A stretch of DNA of 64,000 bases from Hyperoplus lanceolatus (lineage: Eukaryota > Chordata > Actinopteri > Uranoscopiformes > Ammodytidae). The stretch spans positions 4,471,001 through 4,535,000 of the forward strand of contig CM049414.1 of the NCBI GenBank assembly GCA_026929865.2, written 5' to 3'. The notes under the pieces were generated by a model. That model worked only from the letters and a program-made list of their open reading frames with translations, was not told the DNA's origin and made no database searches. Made by a program: the position numbers and the translations under genes. Positions within the stretch are counted from its first letter, which is position 1. Each line of letters starts with the position of its first letter. Positions 11,284-22,822 of the stretch are shown piece by piece.

Positions 11284-12090
11284 TATAGAATCACAATCAC
11301 TTACAGTAAACCAGATGTTGAACCTTAGACATCCCTTAAAAAATGCATCAGTTACCTTTGGTGTCTCTTGGTTCACATATTTTAAAGTTCCTTCTCATAA
11401 TGAGCGTCTTTAATTGATTATTTGCACAGTGAGATTTGCCCGACTCAGTTTTGCTTATGAGAGAATTTTTGACTTGAATTTCAGCCTGAGGTGACATGGC
11501 TGCACTTAAATCCAGATCAGCTTTGTTCCACACAACTCATTTTTCCCCTCTCAGTGAATCCCATGTGAGAGCCATGTGTTTCTCTCTGCCTTATATCCTA
11601 CACTAAACGCAGACAAAGGGTCGTCACCAGGTGAATTCCTGCAGTGCGGCTTGCTTTGCTTATAGAGATATTTTGATTTCTGCTACAAAAAAAAACAGTT
11701 CCCCATTTGAACTCACTGGCAGCGCAGGTTTACAGAGAATCGCTGTGGTCATAGTGGTTTGATTTGGAACTTTTCCTACAGCACTGTCTTTGTGAATGAA
11801 TACTTAGCAGAGGTCTAGCCTCACTGCATTCTGTTTGGAGCCGAGGGAGGGACGCTTTGTTTCATGACAGATTGGATTTGTTAAAGGAATGGTTAATTTT
11901 TTTAATTTTAGGCTTCTTGTCTCACTCTCTGGCTCAAGAAAAGGAGACAGAAACTATTCCTGTATCTGTGTGTATTTGTGATATAGAAATAGGCTAAGGT
12001 TGCATGCTCATCCAGGTTAGGTAGCTTAGTTCAAACACTGGTAGTCAAGGGGAGCAGGTCAAAAGATAAACTTTACAACATCACTAAACG
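11284..12090. other. dse intron, no recognised feature
   Basis: AT-rich intronic sequence with short ORFs only. No domain, RNA gene or repeat structure was recognised. Confidence 0.5.
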
Positions 12091-12882
12091 CTCCTCAGTG
12101 TTTCCCCTAGAATTTTTTTTAGGCCCGGTGGTAAGAGCTGATAAAGAGTGTGCGAGCCGTGTGCGTACCAAATTTCTAGAAGAAATTGACCAAAATGAAC
12201 CCCATTTGGGATGAGCCTCTTTTGACAGCCAGTTAAAAATGAGGGCATAGGGTTGTGTTTTCACATTCAGTACGTTTGTACATGTGGTGTTTCTCTCAGG
12301 ATTTTTAGATCCTGCTGGGTGAGAATGGACCTTCTAGGGTGTCTGAGGGCATGCCCCTGCAGAAGAAAACTTTATCCTTTTAAAGTTAAATTCATCAATC
12401 TGGTGCACTTTGAGAGGCGAAATCTGATTAATTCTGTGCTCTGTAAACAACTGTCATATGTCCTGCCTATAACTATTTTCTGTAATAATTTGGAGACACA
12501 AGCCATGTAAACTATTGAAGAAAAACACGTGGATTTCAATAAAAAACAATTACACTAAGATCTAATATAGACAGGTCCTGTCTAGTACTCATTTCTGGAA
12601 TAATCTGAATCACCTCACCTTGAAGCTAGCCTACTGAAACATTTCTTTATTTTTTTTATGCAAATAGCCTTGTTGAAAATAAATGAATTAACATAGGCTA
12701 CACATCATGATTAGCCTATCAAAATGTGTGCTACATAAGGCAAATACCCTATTCCGACCATTATATTTCATCTAGCCTATTTCTCAGTTTAAAACATAAA
12801 AATAAAGTAGCATTGAAAATACAAAAAAATAAAGCTTGTAGGCCTACAATAGCCTGCTGTTGTCAAGATAACTTAACACCAG

Positions 12883-13147
12883 AGGCGATCCTTCCAGGCT
12901 GTTGCTCCCAAGCTCTGGAACGATCTTCCCATCTCTCTGCGTTCAATAGAGTCTGTTGACGCTTTCAAACGTCAACTAAAAACCTATTTATTTGTACAGG
13001 CTTTTGCCTAATTTGTTCTTGGGGCTGCTATGTTTATCACTGTATTGTCTTGGCCTTTTGAATGTATGTACAATTTTAATCTGTTGTTGCTTCCCATTGT
13101 GAAGCGCTTTGTGACCCTGGTCTGCGAAGGGCGCTCTATAAATAAAG

Positions 13148-13148
<1 letters not shown>
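12883..13148 (+). mobile_element. L2-type LINE 3' end
   Basis: 12883-13011 is an open frame for the extreme C-terminus of an L2-type ORF2 (RSFQAVAPKLWNDLP, then FKRQLKTYLF and a stop). It is followed by a short 3'UTR with GCGCTCTATAAATAAA and a tetranucleotide tail. This is how L2-like LINEs end; the rest of the element is missing through 5' truncation. Confidence 0.85.

Positions 13149-13208
<60 letters not shown>
13149..13208. repeat. (TTAC)15 microsatellite tail of the L2 LINE
   Basis: Fifteen exact TTAC units directly after the LINE 3' end. L2-like elements end in short tandem repeats, so this is probably the LINE tail, expanded. Confidence 0.95.
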
Positions 13209-13209
<1 letters not shown>

Positions 13210-14638
13210 GTTAAAACAATAAATGCATTAATATGTCCCTTGAAAATAAATGAATGCTTTTCTGAGAATGTCAAAGTCAGTAGCAGTGTGGTACTTCTGT
13301 AAACTTACTGAAACGTGTGCATGCTGTTTTTTTCTGCGCTGTCTCTGCTGTTGATACAGATTGGTTGTGTTGCCACGGCGACATAGCGATTTTAACTTTC
13401 TAAGTTTTGTTCAGCGCTTTTTCTTGTCCAACGTAACGTCTCTGTTATTGAGTCCTTAATATCTCCATGGAGCTGCCGCTGGTTTTATTTTCGCCACTAG
13501 TTCAACGTTTGCTTGCTAGTCATGCTTCTGCTCATTTGGCTTCCGTGTTTAACAAGTGCGCACCGTCTGCACTAGCGCATCGCGCCGTGCGCAGACACAC
13601 GGGCGCTGACACACAGATCAGCTGATGGGATGATCAAACGAGAGGTTGTAAAGACAGGCGCACACAAGGGGTAGACCGACAGTGTCGCGCAGACGCTCGC
13701 AAATTATTACTATGGAATCTGTTGGCCTGGCGGGGGGTCCCGTTGGCCTGGTGGCCCGCCAGGCCTGTATAATGGTAGGGGAAACACTGCTCCTGTGTGC
13801 TTGTTGGGACTTGTTTATTTACCACGTTATGTTGAAGTCTATATTTTTTTACACTTCAATTCATTTTAGAATCAAATACATATGTGTCACTGTCACGGGC
13901 ACTTCCTGGTTACCTTCCAGTATGTATTTGAACAGTTTCAGTCGCCTTTTTTTGCCGGAGAGTGAGGCTGAAATGTTGAACTATTCCTTTAAAAAGCCTG
14001 CTTTAAAACAAATGATAGTTTCACACTTAGCAGAGGGCGGCAAAATAGCTTCGCAAAACATTTCTAACACGAGGTATATTATGCAGCGAAATATGAAAAT
14101 AAACAGGGCCGACTTTAGCTGCTTCACAGCACTCAGGTGTCACGTGTAACAATGTGCAGAGGCCCGGCTCCATTCCATTATGGTATATACTTTACACACT
14201 ATTTATATATTATATATATTTCCTGTGCACTGGGGGGACATCACATCCAAATATCTTTCTGTCAAGATAGCTGTGAAGAAGTGGAAACATTCCAATAAGC
14301 AATTTTTGTATTAGCTTGTTGTCAAGACAAGGCCACAGAAATCCTTTAAGCCCATTGGTGGCATTTTGAACTGTGTTATTATTTTTCATTATTTTCTGCC
14401 CTAAAATAACATACTCCTACAAGGGGAACAATTCATGTGCCACTCACTGAAATGAGAAATATGCATGCTGTCAGTCAGAGGCTCCTAACACTCACACTCT
14501 GTGGTTTAGATAAGCAGATAGGAAGGCAGCAGCTTACAGAAGGGCATTCCAGATGCAGGCGTTTACAGGTCTGGACAGATCCAATAGCCTCACTTTCTCT
14601 ATATTGAACCTCACCTGTGTGCACATCCTTTTCATTGG

Positions 14639-14640
<2 letters not shown>

Positions 14641-14673
<33 letters not shown>
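14641..14673. repeat. (AC)n microsatellite
   Basis: About 16 AC units. Confidence 0.97.
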
Positions 14674-14675
<2 letters not shown>

Positions 14676-14737
14676 CGTCAGGCAGAAATATCACTTCCAC
14701 TGTCCAGAACCAGCAGCCTGGATAACAGCATGGTAGA

Positions 14738-15167
14738 TAGGGCTGCACAATTAATCGTAAAAATAAATCCTGATCTTGATCCATATATATATAGGCGATC
14801 TCATTTATAAATGATGACAATTGACTTGCTCATATTCCACTATGTATTACATGCACGCTTCACCCAATCCCCCAACCACGACTGGGTACTTGGTTTTATT
14901 TATTTTAATTATTTATACTAAAGCTGTAAGGTAGCTACATTCTATTTTGGCATGTTTATGAGCATTTAAGTGTTGACTTCAGTTATTCTTCTATGTAAGA
15001 AGAGACTTTAAAGTACTCAAATGTTATGTGTGTCTTAGAGTGCAATACATGTTTCTTTGAAAAAAAGTGAAAAAAGAAAACATCATAGATCAATCACAGA
15101 TTAGATCATCTCAATTCTGAAGGAGAAAATTCCTGATTCACATTTTAGCAAGAATGGTGCAGCCCTA
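14738..15167. mobile_element. Short hAT-type MITE
   Basis: A 430-bp element starting TAGGGCTGCACAATTAATCG and ending GTGCAGCCCTA. Flanking 8-mers ATGGTAGA (14730-14737) and ATGGGAGA (15168-15175) agree at 7 of 8 bases, as expected for an aged hAT 8-bp duplication. No coding sequence. Confidence 0.8.
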
Positions 15168-16006
15168 ATGGGAGACAGACAGCAGCACTGTGCCCTCTCT
15201 ATGGGGAAACACATCTGAAACTAGAGCGCATCCATTCTCCACATATAAGTGTTGTAGTGTGTCTGCCATGTGTTTTTCCTTTAAGTCTGGTTTAGTGATG
15301 CTTCTCTTTTGTTGTTTCCGTCTTTTGGTATTCAAGTAGCGGTGATAGCTGTGGTGTAATTGTATAGTCAGTAGGCCTAACTGTGTCAGCAGTTTTCTTG
15401 GGTTAGGGAATGATGAATTTGGAGTTCCAGTACATGGAAATTATTTTTCTTATTTCAGTCATGGTGGCTGTGTTTACTCCTGTTAACTAGCCAGTTTTGC
15501 TGCCAGGCTGCTGAGGTTTTTTCTTCCATATGAAAAGGCATTTTTTTCACCCCTGCAGTTTGTTTGCCTGGTCCTTATCAGTGAGCAGTGTCTACCAACA
15601 TTGCCTTTTGCTTTTAGTTTGGTTTGTGTTCACACAGCAACAGTTTGAAAATGAGGCTGTTGCAGGGTCATTTGACCCAGGACTGAATGTCGATTGCATG
15701 TTTATTCACCAGTGTGAAAGGAGCTCATATGAAGTTCTTGTATCATTTATCAGCAGCTGGCTATAGTGACTCTGCTGAAACCTACAGAGGAGGATCACTA
15801 AATATGCAGTTTGTATCAGCATGTATGGCTCATATATACATATAACATATAGTATAATGGGGTTGGTGGAGACCAAAACAGGGCAATAAAAGAGTAGATG
15901 TGTGAATAGGAAGCTGTTTGTTGGTATGGAGGACTACATTTGCTTCAGCTACACGGTTACTTTGCTGCAGACAGGAGTCCTAGATGTACGAGTTCATTTA
16001 GTAAAT
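15168..16006. other. dse intron, no recognised feature
   Basis: Intronic sequence with no gene, RNA gene or transposon ends that I recognise. Confidence 0.45.
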
Positions 16007-16013
16007 GTGTCTT

Positions 16014-17111
16014 CAGTGTTTCCCACTAATGTATCATTCCGTGGCGGGCCGCCACACTTTCATTTTGCCCCGCCACACTTTCATTTTTTTTTTTTTTTGA
16101 TATATGTATATTTTACTATTTAAAAAATATACATGTATACATTTCATTTGCAATGCGCGAGTTTCACTTGGAAACAATAGCATTTCCGCATAAAAATCTT
16201 TAACGTGTGATTCGCGCTGTGATCTCAAGAAACAATATTTCCTTCAATCATGGACGTATTATCAAAGCGCCGCTTGAGGGATCGAGGCTTCAATCTCCCC
16301 GAGTCAATCAGCCCCTCCCCTGCGGTGTCAACACGCGCTGTGACTGTATTGCCTTTGAACACTCTAATTGTTTTAAAGTAAACGCTTCGGACCCCGCGGG
16401 ACACTCAGTTAAGAGCATCGAGGGGGCGCCGAGAGGCAGGGGCTGGGACAGACGGTAGCTCGCCTCGCGGCGGACCGTCAGCTCGATCCCGAGATCCAAC
16501 TACGAGCTTTTTAACTGCAGCAACTTTAAGATACGCTATTGGAGCTGGAATTACCGCGGCTGCTGGCACCAGACTTGCCCTCCAATGGATCCTCGTTAAA
16601 GGATTTAAAGTGTACTCATTCCAATTACAGGGCCTCGAAAGAGTCCTGTATTGTTATTTTCGTCACTACCTCCCGAGTCGGGAGTGGGTAATTTGCGCGC
16701 CTGCTGCCTTCCCAGCAGAGCACCCTCTGCTGGAAAGAATATTGTGAGCTATCCTTCGTGATTGTAGTCACAGTTATTTGAGTACTAGTAATTCAACAAT
16801 CTAATAAAACAAAAGGGCGCTTGTGTTCACTCTTTTGAACCACAGGTAACCACCACCTTTGCTTCATTTTTTTTGATGGCTCAAATGTGTATCATAGAAA
16901 ATTATTTATTCATTAACCATTGATAAGTGTGTTAAACTCCATCTTAATCACCATTTATATAGGAATAGTGTTCCTCAAAGTACACCAGATTGATGCATTT
17001 AACATTTAAAAGATACAAAATTTTCTTCCGGGGGAGCATACCCCCGGACCCCCCTAGGGGGGTCGGGGTCCCCCCCCCCCACACTTTCAGAAAATTCTGT
17101 GGGAAACACTG
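16014..17111. mobile_element. hAT-like non-autonomous element carrying an 18S rRNA fragment
   Basis: It starts CAGTGTTTCCCAC and ends GTGGGAAACACTG, flanked by the perfect 7-bp direct repeat GTGTCTT (16007-16013 and 17112-17118). It has no transposase. Its middle third (16353-16712) is antisense 18S rRNA sequence. Near the right end is the perfect 16-bp palindrome ACCCCCCTAGGGGGGT (17048-17063). The left subterminal region has two CCACACTTTCATTTT repeats, and CCACACTTTCA recurs at the right end (17080-17090). Because the terminal repeats and duplication enclose the rRNA piece, the simplest reading is that it was acquired inside the element before or after transposition. Confidence 0.82.
16353..16712 (-). 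pseudogene. 18S rRNA fragment, about 360 bp, antisense
   Basis: The minus strand reads as the 18S region around the 530 loop. It starts GGAAGGCAGCAGGCGCGCAA, includes GTGCCAGCAGCCGCGGTAAT and CCAGCTCCAATAGCG, and ends near AATTAGAGTGTTCAAAG. This is roughly nucleotides 430-790 of vertebrate 18S. Compared with remembered vertebrate 18S it carries a few substitutions and single-base deletions but no large gaps. It is a fragment of a roughly 1.8-kb gene without ITS or 5.8S, so it is not a functional rRNA locus. A 9-bp hairpin CCAGCAGAG/CTCTGCTGG sits exactly at its border (16712-16733). Confidence 0.95.
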
Positions 17112-18154
17112 GTGTCTTGATGTAAATGAATTGTAACTTTGTCTTTGCTACTGTAATGTGGCTGTAGCTTGATGAATGAAGGAAGCTTGTAGCTTAACCA
17201 GCTAATGTTTCCGTTTCCGAGTAGCTTCTCTGATGTTGCCTCCAAGCGGCCAACACATCAATTAATGCAATAATTCCTCAGGCTTTAGTAGTCAAAGACA
17301 GGGGAAAGAGACTGAATAGTCTTAAAGCTCACATATTATGCACTTTGCTGTCAATTTTATATGGTCTAAAGGCCAGGACACACCAGCCAGATAATCGCCG
17401 TCGTAGTGTCGGTAGGGGGTCGGGACACGAATCTGTTTGGTGTGTGCCGTGACGTCGGCCGACGTAGAGGTCGTCGGGCTTGTTTTGCGCCGATTGAACA
17501 TGTTCAATCGGCGGCCGACCGTCTTTCATTTGGAGCAATTTGATTGGTGGAGGGCTAGCGAATCAGTGAAGCCCGGAAGTGAGGCGGGTAGCACAAACAG
17601 CTAACAACAGCTAGCCATCGTTTTAATGTGTTTGTTCGTTTCGTTTTGCGAGTACTCACATGCATCAACCCTTGTTGACTGCTCGACACCATGCTCGACA
17701 CTCTCTGCTAAAAATTGTGCTCTTATGGTCCATAAATATAAATACGTATTTCTATCTATGTTTATGCTCTAGAGAGCTGTCCCATCATTTCCGGCTTTCG
17801 TATTTTTTCGGGCCACAATACAGATTAGCGCCGCCTGCTGTTGTGGAGACATTACGTCCCGCGCAAGCGCAGAGCGTACGGAAAAATAAGCAGTCATCTC
17901 GGTGTGTTTTGTGGCCGCGACGGGAAGACTGGAGCTTCCTGAAACGGCGACTCCAGTTTTTGGGTAGTTGGGTAGTACTCTGGTCTCAGGATGACCTATA
18001 TTGGTGTCGGCAGCCTGCGGTCTGGCTGGCCCCTCCCACCGTCTCTGCCGTGCTTACGTGATACTAGAGAGACACTGCGTGACTGCGAACACAGTGTTTA
18101 CCCGGAGCGAAGCCATACTTTGACATAACAGTTTGACATGACCTGACATGATTA

Positions 18155-20008
18155 AAACCAGTGAAAACAGTAGCTTCAAAGTAGGGCCGGGCGATATGGG
18201 CAAAAATCAATATCTCGATATTTTTTTTACTATATCTCGATACACGATATATATCTCGATATATTTCAAATCTCCTCTAGAGCACATCCTAAATGCTCAA
18301 TTTAATTATTTTTTTGCATAACATCACACCAGTAATATGATTTAAATAGTCCCTGCAAAATGTGTCTGCACTAACAATGCATTAGGCTACATGAAACATG
18401 TTTATATTCTTTAGTGCTTTCTATTGGAACAATTTGAAACTTGCACATGGCAAAGAGTTTGCACATTGTATTGATTATTCCACATCCTTCCACTCCCATA
18501 CAATGGATCCAGCATTATTTTATTTGGAAACAGTTTTTTTCCATCTTCTGTTAATCTGTAAACTGAGAACACTAATTATGACTCATTACAACCACTTGTA
18601 ATTGTTTACCACCACTAACCCCCTGAAGATAGCAGCCACACTTTAAATGCAGAACAGGTTTTGATCCATAATAGTAGTCTATGTGTATACAAGGCTCTGA
18701 CATGTATAATGGTTACTGTCGCTTTAAGAGCAGTTGCTCTTTAGTGTAAGTTAAGTTTCGTTTTCTGCCTGTTAGTCCGAGAGAGATTCATGCGAGCGCA
18801 AACAGCAGGTGGCTCATCGTCCCTCTGTTACCTGCCTTATTGTTTAATTCTCCTGTATTGAGTTCATGAAAATAAAACTAGAAGGCAATCAGAGGATTTA
18901 AATAAATACGGCTGAGAATAGCCTATAGTGTAAAGAAAGCAAAGTATCTTCATCATCATTCCTTGCATTCTAACCGATGCACCATTCCTGGATGCTATTC
19001 ATACCTATTGATCTAGCCCTCCTGCATTATCACTAAAACAGTGTTTTATTTTATAAAAAATACTCGCAAATGTAGCCTACTTTACATAGACTTTTAGTTA
19101 ATAAACGGTGTGCACCTCCCTTGGTGCTGACATGGACCTATTATAAGAGGCTGCCCGTAATAAATGGGATGCCGTGTTTGTTGTGACGTTGGACCAAAAA
19201 CTCCCCCGGCGCTCGTTCTCTGTACAGCGGCCGCTTATGCTGTCAAGCGCCCGTCTACAAAAAAGGTCCATGCTATGAACGACAGCCACCATCGCCGTCT
19301 TTCGCGCCCCCTCCACCCGCTCGTTCGGCTGTCATAAGAGCATCAGAGCCCTCGTCTTTTTTTCTCCTCCTCTCGTCGTTGTTTTCACATGGCGATTAAA
19401 GTAAACACTCACAAGGCACAGACTACGTCACAGGTGCGCGCCCAGGAGACTCTGGTTGGGAGGGGTGAGTGAGTTGCCAATGCATGTAGTCTGAGGCAGA
19501 GAGCCACAGGAAAGAGCGAGAGAAGCGAACACCAGCGAGTTTGCCAGTGGCGGCGGCGGCGGCTAAAAAAAACACATTACATGCCAATTTGTATTCGATG
19601 GTCGCGATAGGGTCATTTTATACATCCCCTGGAGCACATCTCGCGATACATCGAATATATTCGATATATCGCCCAGCCCTACTTCAAAGTTTGATTTCTA
19701 CAGGAATAACTTCCCACCCTTTGTGGTGTTAAACGAGGCATTATTAAACTCCAATGGGAAAGCTCAGTTAGTGTAATAGAAGCAAACGTTGTGTGCTACA
19801 TCCGAAGCTACATGTGCGCTAACGGCTAAAAGTAACACTCAGACGATTTGAAACCAGTGAAAACAGTAGCCTCACATTTGGTTTCTACAGGAATAACTTG
19901 CCACCCTTTGTGGTGTTAAAAACGAGGCATTATTAAACTGCAGTGGGAAAGCCAAGTTAGTGGAATAGAAGCAAACGTTGGGTGCTACTCCCGAAGCTAC
20001 ATGCTACA
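18155..20008. repeat. Tandem duplication (about 160 bp) split by a hAT insertion
   Basis: Unit 1 is 18155-18181 plus 19690-19850; unit 2 is 19851-20008. Shared blocks are AAACCAGTGAAAACAGTAGC, TCTACAGGAATAACTT, CCACCCTTTGTGGTGTTAAA, GAGGCATTATTAAACT and GAAGCAAACGTTG. Only unit 1 contains the hAT element. Confidence 0.8.
18182..19681. mobile_element. hAT-type non-autonomous element with perfect 8-bp duplication
   Basis: 1500 bp, starting TAGGGCCGGGCGATATGGGC and ending GATATATCGCCCAGCCCTA. The 8-mer CTTCAAAG flanks it exactly at 18174-18181 and 19682-19689. Subterminal GATAT/ATCTCGATA repeats are typical of this MITE group. No transposase was seen. Confidence 0.92.
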
Positions 20009-20602
20009 CTAGGTAGATAACAGGCAAACAACCATTGAGGAGATTCCTTTTAGTTTCACCAATGAAATTACTACACAAGTAGTTCCCTAAGCTTTGTCTC
20101 GTTATAAACGCGCCATTATTAAGACGGCTGTGATTAAGATAAATTTGTGGATTATGAGCAGAATGCTTCTGTGTTGGTTTATGCAACACTCTGCATGGTT
20201 TGCTGTACTATGGGCATCTTGTCGCTTAGCGGGGAAAACAACATGGCTGTCGCTCGGAACATTTTCCAGAGGATCTCGGGCCGTGGACCAATAAGAAATG
20301 GGGGGGAGGGGAGTTATCATAGAACACTGCATGTGGAAGTTTCTGGTTACTAATGTGGGGGGGAAGCATGGACATATAAAGAAAATATGGGGATGTGGCT
20401 GTGCCGACTGTGACGTTATGGTCGGCGAGAATTCTGACAGGAGTATATTGGGGGTAGGGGTGGGGGTTTCAGAAAGGGGGAGAGTGAGAAAAGGAGAGAT
20501 TGTTATTTTTTTATATTTTGGCGGTCTCTAGGCACACCGTGGACCCATGGATATGTTAGAACACATTTAAAAAGTGCATTTAGCATAATATGTGACCTTT
20601 AA

Positions 20603-21820
20603 AGACGTGTGTGCGCTGGTGAAGCTCTGTTTTTTTTGTAAATCTTGTCTGTATGTGTTCCTGTGTTTGACTGTAAATGCCTGCTCTGTGTGGGTTGGGC
20701 GGTCCCCATGCCCAAACCAAACAGTGTTGGGGACGAGTCAGTGGTTGACGGGCCAGGGATTCCTCTCCGTGGACTGTGGCTGGAGTGTTATACGCGGTGG
20801 CTTGTTCTCATAGTAAACTCTAAGTGTGGGATTAAGTGTGTGAGAGAGAGAGTATACATGGTTTAGTGTGCCATAGTGGTGTCATGCTTTCCATAGCCAC
20901 AGCTAAATGCCGTGTGGGGAAGGTTTCTTAAGGTAACACACTGAGATGACATTGTTTGCTGTAACACTGTTTTACATTTCATTTCCGTGACTTACATAAC
21001 TCGCACATTCACAAACACTCATATACTGTGGTCACTGTGAACATATTCTCAAAAAGCTAAGCACCTTTATGGCCCCTGTCTGCTTACAAAGAGGATTACG
21101 GCTAGGTATGCTGTGTAATATTTGTCTGAAGCCTGAAGCTTTTCCATTTGTCATGATGCTGCATTCTATGCCAGACAGTGTACTTTTGACAGGAGAAGCT
21201 CTCTTTATCAGATTATATTAATTAATATAGAGGCACATAATGTATTTCTCAACGCGTTAAAAAACTGTTTGATTTTTCCTTTAAAATATCGATTTTTGAA
21301 ACTGGAAACTAATAGCGATTGCAGGCACTCTCACTTGTGCTGTTAAACTAATAGATCTGACTGTATTTCATATCAAACTGACAAAGATGACTAGACTGAC
21401 TGCATATTATGTATTTACCACTTTTTAGCAGAACAACATTACACATAAACTAAAAACAAGTCATTTTTTTGATAATATAAACTGACTTGACAATCAACAT
21501 TAACCGAATTGAAGGACATAGCATGTTAGATAAGCTAGCATACTGTCATGTGGTCTCTCAGAAACCCACCCGCAAAAGTTACATTTGTGCGAACGTACTC
21601 AAGTCACATTTCGGACAAATATTACGGAGGGGTTGAGTTTCACAGATAATTTACATACAAATGAATGGACTGGTGGTTGACTCGCCATGTACAGATGTCT
21701 GAGGAAATGAGGCATCATGCACAGCCCTAATGTGGAGTATACATTATGATATGTGGGCAAAACTGAACAAAAAACACTAGACATCTGCCTCAGACTGTTT
21801 TTAAAGACATTTTAAAAACA
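20603..21820. other. dse intron, no recognised feature
   Basis: Intron sequence before the next dse exon; no gene or defined element was recognised. Confidence 0.45.
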
Positions 21821-21841
21821 TCTTCACTTTGTGTGTTGCAG

Positions 21842-22081
21842 GTTACCTTCAGGAGGCCTACCTGTGGACCAAGCAGGTGCTGTCTATCATGGAGAAGTCT
21901 ATGGTCCTTCTGCAGGATGTGACGGACGGCTCTCTGTATGAAGGCGTGGCCTATGGGACATACACCACCCGCTCCCTCTTCCAGTACATGTTCCTGGTGC
22001 AGAGACACTTTGCCATCGGACACTTCGACCACCCATGGCTCCTCAAACACTTTGCCTTCCTCTACAGGACCATCCTGCCCG
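21842..22081 (+). CDS. dse: dse coding exon (about residues 224-304)
   Basis: The acceptor TTGCAG ends at 21841 and the donor GTAACT starts at 22082. The exon completes the split Gly codon, then encodes [36 protein letters not shown] and [11 protein letters not shown], ending in the first base of another Gly codon. The Tyr in GVAYG aligns with human Tyr261, a proposed catalytic residue. The exon is highly conserved and without gaps relative to the human protein as I recall it. The next intron is 7.5 kb. Confidence 0.97.
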
Positions 22082-22822
22082 GTAACTCTCACTCCAACTC
22101 TTTAACTCTTTTACTTTGAGTAAAGCTATGAAAGCTATGAAATGGATGGACTGCAACGGAGATGGTCAGGCAGCCATTAGCCAGTGGTTCCAGAAAGTAT
22201 TGAGATCATTTACTTTATGACAATAGTACTCAAAGCAAAAAACGCAACTCTTAAATGTTAAATTGTATCATTATCATGACTCATCATTAATGGTAAAGCA
22301 GAATTTATAGCTGGATGAGGTGGATTTGTATAGGACTGAAATTAATGTTTTTTTTTTATAGATAAATCTAATTATTTTTTATTCATACATTTTTTGGTTT
22401 GTCAAATGTCTTAAAGATAAGCAGAACATCCTCACATTTCAGAAGCTTGAACCATGATTTTCTGTGTATATTTGCATAAAAATGACTCCAACAATCCAAA
22501 TAGTCAATAGATTTCCTGTCAAATGACCGTTCAATGAATCAACTAATGTTTTAGCTGTGCTAGCATGAACCTTTGGAATGTTTAATTAAGATTGTTTTAT
22601 TTAATGTTTTTATTTTAGATAATTGTATATGTGTTTTTTTGTGAAACATCTTAATTTGTAAAGGAACTAGAAGCTAATTTTGTCAAGTTGTGGTGGAGAA
22701 AACAGTACAGATTTCCCTCTGAAGTGTAGTGGAGTAAAAGTATAAAGGCAAGGCAGGTTATATCTATTGCATAAGTCTGACACAAGGCCATTCAAAGTGC
22801 TTTACAGGGGCATACATAGTTT

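Larger units (their letters stand above)
12096..13789. mobile_element. hAT-like element with CAGTGTTTCCC ends, L2 tail nested inside
   Basis: Ends are CAGTGTTTCCCCTAGAATT on the left and the complement of that type (GTAGGGGAAACACTG) on the right, with CTCCT directly repeated outside both ends (12091-12095 and 13790-13794). The same outer sequence bounds the 18S-carrying element at 16014-17111. It contains an L2 LINE 3' end with a (TTAC)15 tail. No intact transposase was seen. Confidence 0.65.
17322..20602. mobile_element. TTAA-ended MITE, family B, enlarged by nested insertion
   Basis: The left end is TTAAAGCTCACATATTATGC and the right end is GCATAATATGTGACCTTTAA, an inverted pair that begins and ends with TTAA. 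A relative lies at 33322-33773 in the dse 3'UTR. It contains the 1.5-kb hAT element at 18182-19681 and an internal tandem duplication of about 160 bp. Several small ORFs look non-coding. Confidence 0.7.

Noticed and set aside
13149..13208. CRISPR-like array
   Set aside because: It is a plain TTAC microsatellite in a vertebrate genome, with no spacers.
13682..14149. 155-residue ORF as a gene
   Set aside because: It runs across the end of a transposon (13789) into intron sequence, so it cannot be a conserved gene.
16353..16712. Functional rRNA gene
   Set aside because: Only about 360 bp of 18S, with substitutions and deletions, and no neighbouring ITS, 5.8S or 28S.
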